From assembly GCF_003731635.1 (NCBI RefSeq), contig NZ_RCUA01000007.1:99644-163643 (forward strand): 64,000 bases of DNA. Direction: 5' to 3'. Below, piece by piece: positions 47,942 through 56,000 of the stretch (its first letter is position 1; every line of letters begins with the position of its first letter). Both the position numbers and the translations under genes were made by a program. The stretch comes from Marisediminitalea oceani (GTDB lineage: Bacteria > Pseudomonadota > Gammaproteobacteria > Enterobacterales > Alteromonadaceae). The notes beneath the pieces are model-generated. The model ran no database searches and was not told where the DNA came from. It saw only the letters and a program-made list of their open reading frames with translations.

Positions 47942-48144
47942 TTATTGATTTGATGTATTAATTATTGATTTTAAAGAAGTTTGATGTATATTGTGAAATG
48001 AGTTTCCCATGGAAACAACGGTGTTGCCTTCTATCAATCAGTAATGGTTGATCTTCAGTTGTGAAATTCACACTGGCGGGGGTGGAACGTCAAACTTTCA
48101 TCAACCAAGTGGTAACTTACTTTTACTTGGGTTTATACCGTGGA

Positions 48145-48173
48145 AAAGCTCGAGCTAACGCTCGGGCTTTTTT
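48145..48173 (+). terminator. Intrinsic terminator between the RNA and the RT gene
   Basis: An 11-bp stem, AAAGCTCGAGC (48145-48155) with GCTCGGGCTTT (48160-48170), one G-U pair, loop TAAC, followed by a T run to 48173. It ends 14 bp before the RT start and lies inside the longer open frame. It separates an abundant RNA from a lower level of RT message. Confidence 0.85.
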
Positions 48174-48186
48174 GTATAAGGAATAT

Positions 48187-49686
48187 ATGAGTTTAGAGAA
48201 GCATTTAGCGAGCGTAATTAAAGAGGAAGCGGAAAAGCTAATACAGCGATACCATGAGTATCACAACCGTTTGCATTTGGAACATAAGAGAAATCAAAAG
48301 AGGTTAGGTGTATCAGCGCCCCCAAAGATTGTTCATCAACCAGACTACTGGTCTATAGATAGAAAATTTAACCCTTTCTATGTTCGAAAGAAGCATAAAA
48401 GTATAGCTAGATCTATTGCGAGTAAAATTGAAGAACGTACTTATTCTCCAAATGAACCGCATATTAAAACCGTTCCCAAAGCAGACGGTGGAGAACGAAA
48501 AGTATCTATTTTCCAAATTCCTGATGCTGCAGTGTCAAAACTGTTCTTTAATCGTTTATTAGCAAAAAATAAGCACAGGTTCAGCTCTTTTTCTTATGCT
48601 TATAGGAATGACAGAAATGTCCATTTTGCTATTCAAGACATATCCGTTGATTTACGAAGAAATGAACGTACTTTTCTAGCCGAGTTTGATTTCTCTGACT
48701 ATTTTGGCTCTATCTCACACGATTATTTGGTTAAACAGTTTGATCAAAATGGATTCTTCATTAGCCCAGAAGAGAGATACATAATTAAAGTTTTCCTAAA
48801 AGATCGAACTGTAGGTATTCCGCAAGGAACGTCTATAAGCTTGTTTCTGGCAAACTTAACGTGTTGGAACTATGACTCTGATTTAGAAAAGGAGGGAGTC
48901 AAGTTTTCTCGATACGCCGACGACACTATCGTGTGGACTCCAGACTACTCTAAAATATGTAATGCATTTGGCTTGATAAACCGTTTTTCAAACAATGCGG
49001 GTGTAAAAATAAATGAAGCAAAATCTGAGGGTATCTCACTACTTACTAGAGAGGACTTTCCTTCAGAAATATCTGCTAAAAGCAGTTTGGACTTTTTGGG
49101 TTATACCTTGTCAGTAGATAATGTTTCTATTAAAGATAAGTCTGTATTAAAAATTAAGAAGCAAATTTCTTACATTCTATACCGAAATCTAATTCAGCCG
49201 TTGAAGCAAGCATCCTTGGCTGGTCAAGAGATCCCAGCAAATGACAAAGATAAAAACTTTCTTAGTGCAATGATGCAAATTCGTCGTTACATGTACGGTG
49301 GTTTGAGCAAAAAGCAACTCAAGGACTATTTGTCAGGTCGTACTAAACGAATCTATTTCAAGGGCGTAATGAGTTTCTATCCTCTTGTTAATGATACCAA
49401 GCAGCTGACAGAGCTAGATGGGTGGTTATTGTCTGTTATCTATCGTGCTGTTCAGCTCAGAGAACAGTTACTGCGCGTAAGCTGGAGCTATAACCGTTCT
49501 CACAGTTTTCCATTTAATCAATCACGAGAACAATTGTTGAAAAAATGTGCAAAGACTAAAATCAACGGTAAGTATTTACTTGAAATACCGAGCTTTTTAC
49601 TAGTTCACCAAGCATTGAAAAAAGGTCTGTTGGAATCGGGCATCGAAAAAGTTATGAATCCTGACTCCTTGAACTACGATTACTGA
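48187..49686 (+). CDS. Defence-type reverse transcriptase
   Basis: 499 aa from ATG 48187, which has AAGGA 4 bases upstream and lies just past an intrinsic terminator; the frame is open from 48052 but a start there would be read through the terminator hairpin. Palm motifs: A, FDFSDYFGSI with the metal Asp at about 168; B, GIPQGTSIS at about 210-218; C, RYADDTIV with the aspartates at about 245-246. The C-terminal 200 residues are helical and have no maturase or endonuclease domain, so it is not a group II intron protein. The retron NAxxH and VTG marks are absent. This fits the UG/Abi-type, DRT-associated group; the subgroup is not clear. It is flanked by repeat elements and followed by a membrane protein. 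Confidence 0.8.
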   Translation: MSLEKHLASVIKEEAEKLIQRYHEYHNRLHLEHKRNQKRLGVSAPPKIVHQPDYWSIDRKFNPFYVRKKHKSIARSIASKIEERTYSPNEPHIKTVPKADGGERKVSIFQIPDAAVSKLFFNRLLAKNKHRFSSFSYAYRNDRNVHFAIQDISVDLRRNERTFLAEFDFSDYFGSISHDYLVKQFDQNGFFISPEERYIIKVFLKDRTVGIPQGTSISLFLANLTCWNYDSDLEKEGVKFSRYADDTIVWTPDYSKICNAFGLINRFSNNAGVKINEAKSEGISLLTREDFPSEISAKSSLDFLGYTLSVDNVSIKDKSVLKIKKQISYILYRNLIQPLKQASLAGQEIPANDKDKNFLSAMMQIRRYMYGGLSKKQLKDYLSGRTKRIYFKGVMSFYPLVNDTKQLTELDGWLLSVIYRAVQLREQLLRVSWSYNRSHSFPFNQSREQLLKKCAKTKINGKYLLEIPSFLLVHQALKKGLLESGIEKVMNPDSLNYDY

Positions 49687-49735
49687 TACAAGTCAGTTAC
49701 CAACGCATAAGCACGGATTCGTACGTAAACAGAAG

Positions 49736-49817
49736 TCTGATATTTTTTCCTCTGAAAACACAGACCATGGTTTTTTAGGGGAGATGGTGGAAACTATGAA
49801 GTCTCAGTAATAAGCTG
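49736..49817 (+). repeat. RT-flanking hairpin element, downstream copy
   Basis: 82 bp, the second copy of the element at 47861. The first 29 bases match at 26 and the last 25 at 22. The central hairpin is kept though bases differ: CCTCTGAAAA pairs with TTTTTTAGGGG-type sequence using G-U pairs where the other copy has Watson-Crick pairs. It ends 24 bp before the membrane-protein start. Confidence 0.75.
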
Positions 49818-49841
49818 ATATAGCTCAAAAAGGAGTATAAA

Positions 49842-50306
49842 TTGAGCAAAGTAAACAAAGTCCTTCCTCCAAGAAAGGTAATTATAATAAACACTTTGAC
49901 CGTGGTGGTCTTATCCTTCGCAATTGTTTTTATCTTTGATTTTTCGTTTCCAGATTTGGATACAGCTCTAAAAAGTAAGCTGTCACAAGCTGGAACATTC
50001 ATGAATATAATGGCTGCACTGTTTCTCTCTTATAAATTCATCCTTAAGGACAGGTACAACTCTAGAGAATCTGAGCTATATAAAGAGGATGAAAATCTTA
50101 TTAAGCAATTTGATTTGGCAAAACATGATATTCATACAAAAGATGATTTAAATGAGTGGGCCGAAAGAGTTAACTTACAAAGAGAGAAAATCTACGATGA
50201 AATGAAAAATATATTCGATCTTAACAAACTAGATTCTGCTCATATCTTAATGGGCCTAATATTAATCGTACTAGGATCTACTTTACAAATGATTGGTGCA
50301 GGTTAG
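49842..50306 (+). CDS. Small membrane protein after the RT, possible effector
   Basis: 154 aa from a TTG start with AGGAG six bases upstream, a good site that fixes the start despite the rare codon. Membrane spans at about residues 12-34 (VIIINTLTVVVLSFAIVFIF) and 46-64, then a charged helical middle (about 65-130) and a hydrophobic C-terminal segment (HILMGLILIVLGSTLQMIGAG). This is near the size and layout of the SLATT-type and other two-span effectors found with defence RTs and nucleotide-signalling systems, though I do not recognise a named family. It lies 155 bp after the RT, with the downstream repeat element in the gap. Its stop codon touches an attC-like dyad. Confidence 0.6.
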   Translation: MSKVNKVLPPRKVIIINTLTVVVLSFAIVFIFDFSFPDLDTALKSKLSQAGTFMNIMAALFLSYKFILKDRYNSRESELYKEDENLIKQFDLAKHDIHTKDDLNEWAERVNLQREKIYDEMKNIFDLNKLDSAHILMGLILIVLGSTLQMIGAG

Positions 50307-50388
50307 CTATAACAAACTAAGTCATCGGAAAACACTCGCTTGGCTCTGCCGTAAACTTTCTTGTTTTCCAATGCTTTGGGCGTTAGAC
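50307..50388. repeat. Integron attC-like site
   Basis: Starts directly after the membrane-protein stop as CTATAACAAACTAAG and ends GGGCGTTAGAC; GTTAGAC (50382-50388) fits the GTTRRRY core. Inner arms AAGTCATCGGAAAAC (50319-50333) and GTTTTCCAATGCTTT (50363-50377) pair with a few mismatches around a 29-base central part. The total length of about 82 bp and the place right after a stop codon are as in gene cassettes. The 5' core TATAAC does not fully fit RYYYAAC. Confidence 0.55.
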
Positions 50389-50548
50389 GTCCGCTCTTTG
50401 TCTTAAGCTGACTATCAAAGACCGACTAACAATTTCCGCTTTTCGCTCTTTTCGGACATTAACTTGTTGCGGTCTGTCGGGTTTGGTTGAACTCAAAATC
50501 CTAAACTGTCAGGTAGTGTATGAGTCAGTACACCCAAGCTCATCAAAA

Positions 50549-50579
50549 AAAGCCCCTGCACTAGAATTTCAGGGGCTTT
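50549..50579 (-). terminator. Intrinsic terminator for the acidic-protein gene
   Basis: 10-bp perfect stem AAAGCCCCTG (50549-50558) with CAGGGGCTTT (50570-50579) and an 11-base loop; on the minus strand it is followed by seven T. It ends the gene at 50610-51269. Confidence 0.85.
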
Positions 50580-50609
50580 GGCGTTTGATAATCTTTTTAA
50601 TTAATTTGA

Positions 50610-51269
50610 TTACAGGTTTTGTATGGCAAATTCTATACGGCGTTTTAATTCGAAGTGCGAGTCATATAACTGGTCGTCACCTTCATTTTCTTCAAATTTC
50701 TCTGAATTATAACTGTCGTATTGTGGGTAATTAGAGTCTTGCCACAGGTCATAACTTTCAGAGCCGATAAGTTCTTCAAACTCAGTATCCAAAAGCCCTA
50801 ATTCAAAATCAAATAAACTCATTTGATTTAGCATGTCGCAGATTAGTTCTGCGTTACTTTCGCTGACAACCAAAGGTGAAGGCCACATCTTCCCTCCATT
50901 GCCGTCCGATTCTATATACACATCGTTTTCAGGCGTGATTGAGACGAACGATTCTGAGTTGATATCTTGCTCTACTACAGCTAAGAATTCTTCAAAATCT
51001 TGCTTTGAAGGGATATGAGAGAACTCCACACTTACTTCGGCCTCATCTTGCTCATCGTCGTCCTGATTATCGTCATCAAATACATCTCTGTATTTTAAAT
51101 GTTCTATCGCCTGATCCCAAGTTAGCTCAGGTGAACTCATGTGTTCCTGGGCGACTAGGTTTAGTGCTTCGGTAAGGGTTATATTCTGCGCTTTTTTGAG
51201 TTTATTCGCGTCTTTTTTAGCACGCGTAACAGAAATGCCAGAGGGAAAAAATAGATCGGTGATGTTCAT
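50610..51269 (-). CDS. Acidic orphan protein, unknown
   Basis: 219 aa from ATG 51269, where GGAG lies about 9 bases upstream; the frame is open from 51311 but that adds an unlikely leader. The first 45 residues are basic and helical (ISVTRAKKDANKLKKAQNIT), a type of N-terminus seen on plasmid and island proteins, and the remainder is very acidic, with clusters such as DVFDDDNQDDDEQDEAE. No domain recognised. The strong acidity would suit a DNA mimic or a binding partner of a basic protein. It is the only minus-strand gene in this part and has its own terminator. Confidence 0.6.
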   Translation of the reverse strand: MNITDLFFPSGISVTRAKKDANKLKKAQNITLTEALNLVAQEHMSSPELTWDQAIEHLKYRDVFDDDNQDDDEQDEAEVSVEFSHIPSKQDFEEFLAVVEQDINSESFVSITPENDVYIESDGNGGKMWPSPLVVSESNAELICDMLNQMSLFDFELGLLDTEFEELIGSESYDLWQDSNYPQYDSYNSEKFEENEGDDQLYDSHFELKRRIEFAIQNL

Positions 51270-51558
51270 AGTATTAACTCCAGAATAGTGTTGTGTTAGA
51301 CACGCCCACAAATCTAAACACGCTACTTTGGGTGTTTAACTATGAATGATTGAATTTACTGAATGTCCGGCAGGACTGTGCCTAAAGTGGGCGAAACAAG
51401 CGTTTCAGCAAAGCTTATGTTCATTATCCAATAGTACGGCTAATATTTTCAAGGCATTTGCATCAAAAAATTCATGATGGCATTACTTTGATTAAGTTGA
51501 GAAATTTTTCAGGTATGAAAACTACTTATTCGAGAATAACAACAAAAAAGGAATATTC

Positions 51559-51867
51559 ATGACTACTAAAACCTACCTATGCTCAGCAATCGTGTCTGAC
51601 ATTTTTCAGAATTTAGCCAACGCATTCATGGCCTATCGAGATGAGTTTGATGGGAGCCAATATAGAAATAATCAGCATGTAGAGGATTCAATTATGAATG
51701 TGATTCTGCAAAATCATATCGTGTCGAACCCAAGGTATTTCCCGCTGATTCGAGAGCTTATAGGTGTTGTTCTTAGCGAACCAGAGTTATATGCAGAATG
51801 GACTGAGGATGATGTTGAGTTTTTCTCTGGACAAATGAGTTTTGATTTTGGGAAGAACGAAGAATAA
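51559..51867 (+). CDS. Small orphan protein
   Basis: 102 aa with AAGGA 5 bases upstream of the ATG. The sequence is largely helical and acidic (CSAIVSDIFQNLANAFMAYRDEF, EPELYAEWTEDDVEFFSG). No recognised domain. It is followed 53 bp later by another small gene on the same strand; the two may be a unit. Its size and setting would suit an antitoxin or anti-restriction protein, but nothing in the sequence says so. Confidence 0.5.
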   Translation: MTTKTYLCSAIVSDIFQNLANAFMAYRDEFDGSQYRNNQHVEDSIMNVILQNHIVSNPRYFPLIRELIGVVLSEPELYAEWTEDDVEFFSGQMSFDFGKNEE

Positions 51868-51920
51868 TTTCCGCATGTGAGAGCTAGTTACTTCTGAAGC
51901 CATAAACAGGAGTAACATGA

Positions 51921-52310
51921 ATGAAAGACAACGTCAGCATTATTCGCAAATACGTGAGGCAGTCCAGGACACCGTTTACCGGAGATGATTCAACCATTCT
52001 GCTTTTAGCAAATATGAAGGATGATGGAGAAGAAATAAATCTTGGTTTCGAGCGGTACATTTACCTGCATCGAGATGAGGTCGGTAGGTGGCTAGGTATA
52101 TCACTGAGTTCGTCAATAATAGATGAACTATCAGATGATGAGGGAAAATATCGCAGTGGAATTCAAGCATTGTCAGTATTGCTGAAATACCACAATGAGA
52201 TAGGCGAATTTATTCAATATTTCTCGGATGAAATTGAGTCGATTTTTGGCATTGATGCACAAACGTGGCTAATTGCCTGTAAAGCCCGATGGCGAAAATT
52301 ACTCAAATAA
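51921..52310 (+). CDS. Small orphan protein
   Basis: 129 aa; AGGAG 8 bases upstream of ATG 51921 decides the start. Mixed alpha/beta composition with a repeated ISLS/SSSIIDELSDDEGKYRSG stretch. I do not recognise it. An intrinsic terminator follows directly, so it is the last gene of the pair with 51559-51867. Confidence 0.5.
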   Translation: MKDNVSIIRKYVRQSRTPFTGDDSTILLLANMKDDGEEINLGFERYIYLHRDEVGRWLGISLSSSIIDELSDDEGKYRSGIQALSVLLKYHNEIGEFIQYFSDEIESIFGIDAQTWLIACKARWRKLLK

Positions 52311-52312
52311 CT

Positions 52313-52344
52313 AAAACAGCTCACACGTGAGCTGTTTTCTTTTT
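52313..52344 (+). terminator. Intrinsic terminator
   Basis: AAAACAGCTCAC (52313-52324) pairs with GTGAGCTGTTTT (52327-52338), then CTTTTTT. A strong stem with T tract, ending the small-gene pair. Confidence 0.85.
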
Positions 52345-52418
52345 TATGTTAACGGACTAAGTTATTGTGATTCACTTATGAAAGCAGGTGAACACCCCAA
52401 GGAAAACAAAAAGAATCG

Positions 52419-52958
52419 ATGAACATCCACTGTACAAAAAAGCTGATGGCGAAGTTGCCATTTGAGGAATCACCAGCGGTTGAGTATCTTTCTGAACCAG
52501 CCCAACGACTATTTAACTGGCACGCAAATCTGATAACCATTCAACGGAAGCAGTGTGTGATCTTAGTGAATGATGCAACCAGGTATGCTGTATTTTTACC
52601 TTCAATGACTAAGCCAGAGCTGAAGCACATCGAACAGCACTTTCATGATGTTTTTGTTAATAGCCTAATTAAGGCTGGTCTGGAGTTTCCGCTGATTGAA
52701 GTCGCAGCTAAGCATTTACATGAAGCTAGGTTCAAATATGACACCGTATGTAGTCGTTCAGTACAAGGAACAATGCGGTTGATGACGGAAGATCTCGATT
52801 GGTCTCTGTATCATAATTCCCAGCATATTGATGATATTGCACTGTATTCAACATCTGCATGGTTGAGTGACAGGCCTTGCAATGTTAAAGGCGTAAAAGA
52901 TTGCATTTGGCCTGTTAAGGCTATGACTGAATTGTTACTTTCACTTCAACAAATCTGA
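52419..52958 (+). CDS. DUF6933-like protein
   Basis: 179 aa. The opening MNIHCTKKLMAKLP, the middle FNWHANLITIQRKQCVILVNDATRYAVFLP and KHIEQHFHDVFVNSLIKAGL follow the pattern of the DUF6933 family, short proteins of unknown function scattered in islands and plasmids. The last 60 residues have ...DLDWSLYHNSQHIDDIAL and a Trp-rich end. It stands alone between a terminator and the helicase gene. The function cannot be inferred. Confidence 0.6.
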   Translation: MNIHCTKKLMAKLPFEESPAVEYLSEPAQRLFNWHANLITIQRKQCVILVNDATRYAVFLPSMTKPELKHIEQHFHDVFVNSLIKAGLEFPLIEVAAKHLHEARFKYDTVCSRSVQGTMRLMTEDLDWSLYHNSQHIDDIALYSTSAWLSDRPCNVKGVKDCIWPVKAMTELLLSLQQI

Positions 52959-53096
52959 TGAAAAGTTGCCTTAGACTAATAAGTTAGATGAAACTAAAGT
53001 GATAAGGTAGACTTAAGGATAAGAAAGACTAAAAAATAAAAACAATGAATCGGGCTGAAACTTGGCTTTGGAACCTGGTTACAAGGAGCAGTAAGC

Positions 53097-56000
53097 ATGA
53101 AGATAATCGATAACATCAATAGTCTACTAGGTGATGATCTAAAGGAGACCATTCAACCAGGTAACAAATTGAAAATTGCAGCTTCTTGCTTTTCTATCTA
53201 CGCCTATGAAGCGCTAAAGCAAGAACTCTCTGATATTGATGAATTAGAGTTTATCTTCACATCCCCCACGTTCGTACCAAGTAACGTTACAGACAAAATT
53301 CGAAAAGAACGCCGTGAGTTCTTTATCCCTCAAGACAAGAGTAGTAAGGGAGAAACGAGTTTGTATGGCACCGAATTTGAAATTCAACTCAGAAATAAAC
53401 TGAATCAAAAAGCTATCGCGAAAGAATGTGCTAACTGGATACGTAAAAAAGCGAGCTTTAAATCCAATACCACCAACGCCCCAATGCAACAATTTGCTGT
53501 AGTAGGGAATGCTCAACAGCAATCCGCTTATATGCCATTAAATGGTTTTTCTGCTGTGGATTTGGGATATCAAAAAGGAAATGCCGTATCTAACTTTGTG
53601 CATAAGGTTGACGATAACCTTATGTCTCAACAATACGTGCAACTCTTTGAACAAATATGGAAAGATGAAAACAAAGTCAGAGAAGTGACTTCATCCATAA
53701 TCGAACATATCGAGTCGATATATCAGGAAAACTCTCCAGAGAAAGTTTACTTTTTAATGCTCTACAACATCTTCTTCGAGTTCTTGGATGATCTGAATGA
53801 AGATGTGCTCCCAAATGATAGAACGGGTTACCAGGATACCCTTATCTGGAACAAGTTATTTAACTATCAAAAAGATGCAGCAACGGGCCTTATCAACAAA
53901 CTAGAGCAATATAATGGTTGTATCTTGGCTGACTCGGTTGGTCTTGGTAAAACCTTCACCGCATTGGCAGTCATAAAATACTATGAGTTACGAAATCGCT
54001 CGGTGCTATTGCTGTGCCCCAAGAAACTTGCGGACAACTGGTTGAATTATAATCGCAACTTAAAAACCAACATATTTGCGAAAGACCGTTTTAACTATGA
54101 CGTGCTATGCCATACCGATTTAGACCGCACGAGTGGTGAGTCATTCGGAACTTCCTTGAACCGCGTCAACTGGGGGAATTACGATTTAGTCGTTATCGAT
54201 GAATCCCATAACTTTAGAAACGATAACCCCGTAAAAGACCGTGAAACGCGTTACCAGAAATTAATGAACAAGGTAATTCGTGCAGGGGTAAAAACCAAAG
54301 TGTTAATGCTGTCAGCGACCCCTGTGAATAATCGATTTACAGATCTAAAAAACCAATTGGCACTGGCATACGAAGGGGAACAAGAAAATCTATCGGAAAA
54401 ACTGCGTACGACTAAATCCATAGATACAATTTTTAAGAATGCACAACGCGCATTCAACGACTGGTCTAGGCTTGAGCCTGAAGAAAGAACGCCCGCTGCT
54501 ATCTTAAATGCATTGGAGTTCGATTTCTTTGAACTACTTGATGCCGTCACCATTGCAAGATCAAGAAAGCATATTCAAAACTTTTACGACACAAGTGATA
54601 TAGGTAAGTTTCCAACCCGTTTGAAGCCAATTTCACACCAATGCCCCTTAACCTATAAGTCGGATGTAATATCACTGAACGAAATATTCGCTCAACTAAG
54701 ACTATTGAAACTCTCTGTGTACGCGCCTGTAAGTTATATCCTGCCCAGTCGGTTAAAAAAGTATGAAGATCTTTACGATACGGAAGTTGACGGTGGTAAA
54801 GGAAAGCTTCGCCAAATTGACAGGGAAAAAAGTTTAGTTGCTCTCATGACAACCAACCTGCTGAAACGTTTGGAAAGTTCGGTTCATGCGTTCAGACTGA
54901 CGTTAAAAAGCCTCTACGACAATCATGCAAACACGCTTAAGTTGATCCAGGCGTTTTACGACAATAATGGTGTTACAGAGATTGATGATTTTGCCGGAGC
55001 ATTAGCCGCTGTTGATTCAGAAGATGATGACTTACCCGTATTTCAGGAAATGGAAATTGGTGGGAAAATTAAGATTCAACTCATGGATATGGACTTGCCT
55101 TCCTGGCAGCAGGATTTAAGTGCAGATCTGGAGATTATCAGTGCACTTTTAGACGAGATGAAGTCCATCACGCCAGAGCACGATGCGAAGTTGCAACACC
55201 TAAAAAAGCATGTAAATGAAAAAATTGAAAACCCAATAAACCCGAACAATAAAAAGGTCATTATATTCACAGCATTTGCAGATACGGCTGATTACTTATA
55301 TGCCAATTTGGCGGCAGAGTTACAAGGCAGTAAAGGTATTCACTCAGCCAGGGTAACAGGTCAAGGTAACCCCAGAACTACCATTAAAACGGTTAAGAAA
55401 GGATATGATCTGCAAGAGTGTTTAACGCTTTTCTCTCCAAAGTCGAAAGAAAAGGAACTGGTACTTCCCCATGAACCAGCTGAAATTGACTTGCTCATTG
55501 CCACAGATTGTATTTCTGAAGGGCAAAACCTACAGGATTGTGATTACCTGATTAATTATGACATACACTGGAATCCTGTTCGCATTATTCAGCGATTTGG
55601 GCGAGTAGACAGGATTGGCTCACCTAATGAATCCATTCAACTGGTAAACTATTGGCCTGACATATCGCTGGACGAATACATCAACTTAAAAGAGCGTGTC
55701 GAAAGCCGAATGACCATAGTTGATGTTACTGCGACGGGTGACGACAATGTGCTAAGTGCTAAGGCCAACGACGTTAGTTACCGGAAAGAGCAGCTTAAGC
55801 GGCTCCAGGAAGAAGTTATTGAACTCGAAGATGTGAAAACTGGCATTTCGATTACCGACCTTGGCTTAAACGAATTCCGCATGGATTTGATTAACTTTGT
55901 AAAAGAACAAGGGGAACCCAGAGGAATACCCAATGGTATGCACGCTGTGGTGCCCGCTGATCCTGAACGAGGTTTAGTACCAGGGGTAATATTTACGCTG

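Larger units (their letters stand above)
47861..48175 (+). ncRNA. Probable structured RNA upstream of the reverse transcriptase
   Basis: About 315 nt between the repeat element and a strong terminator, with no convincing short gene. Visible pairings: a 10-bp hairpin in the repeat; GTTTCC/GGAAAC (48002-48016); GGTTGAT (48046-48052) with ATCAACC (48100-48106), enclosing TGTGAA/TTCACA (48060-48072); CCAAGT (48105-48110) with ACTTGG (48125-48130), which competes with the previous helix at its edge; then the terminator. Defence reverse transcriptases (DRT2 and others) and retrons use such upstream RNAs as template. The 5' end is a guess. Confidence 0.65.

Noticed and set aside
48061..48186. N-terminal extension of the RT protein from the GTG at 48061
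   Set aside because: It has no good ribosome binding site, and a strong terminator hairpin lies within it; ATG 48187 has AAGGA.
48187..49686. Retron reverse transcriptase or group II intron protein
   Set aside because: No NAxxH or VTG retron marks are seen, and no maturase X or HNH endonuclease domain follows the palm.
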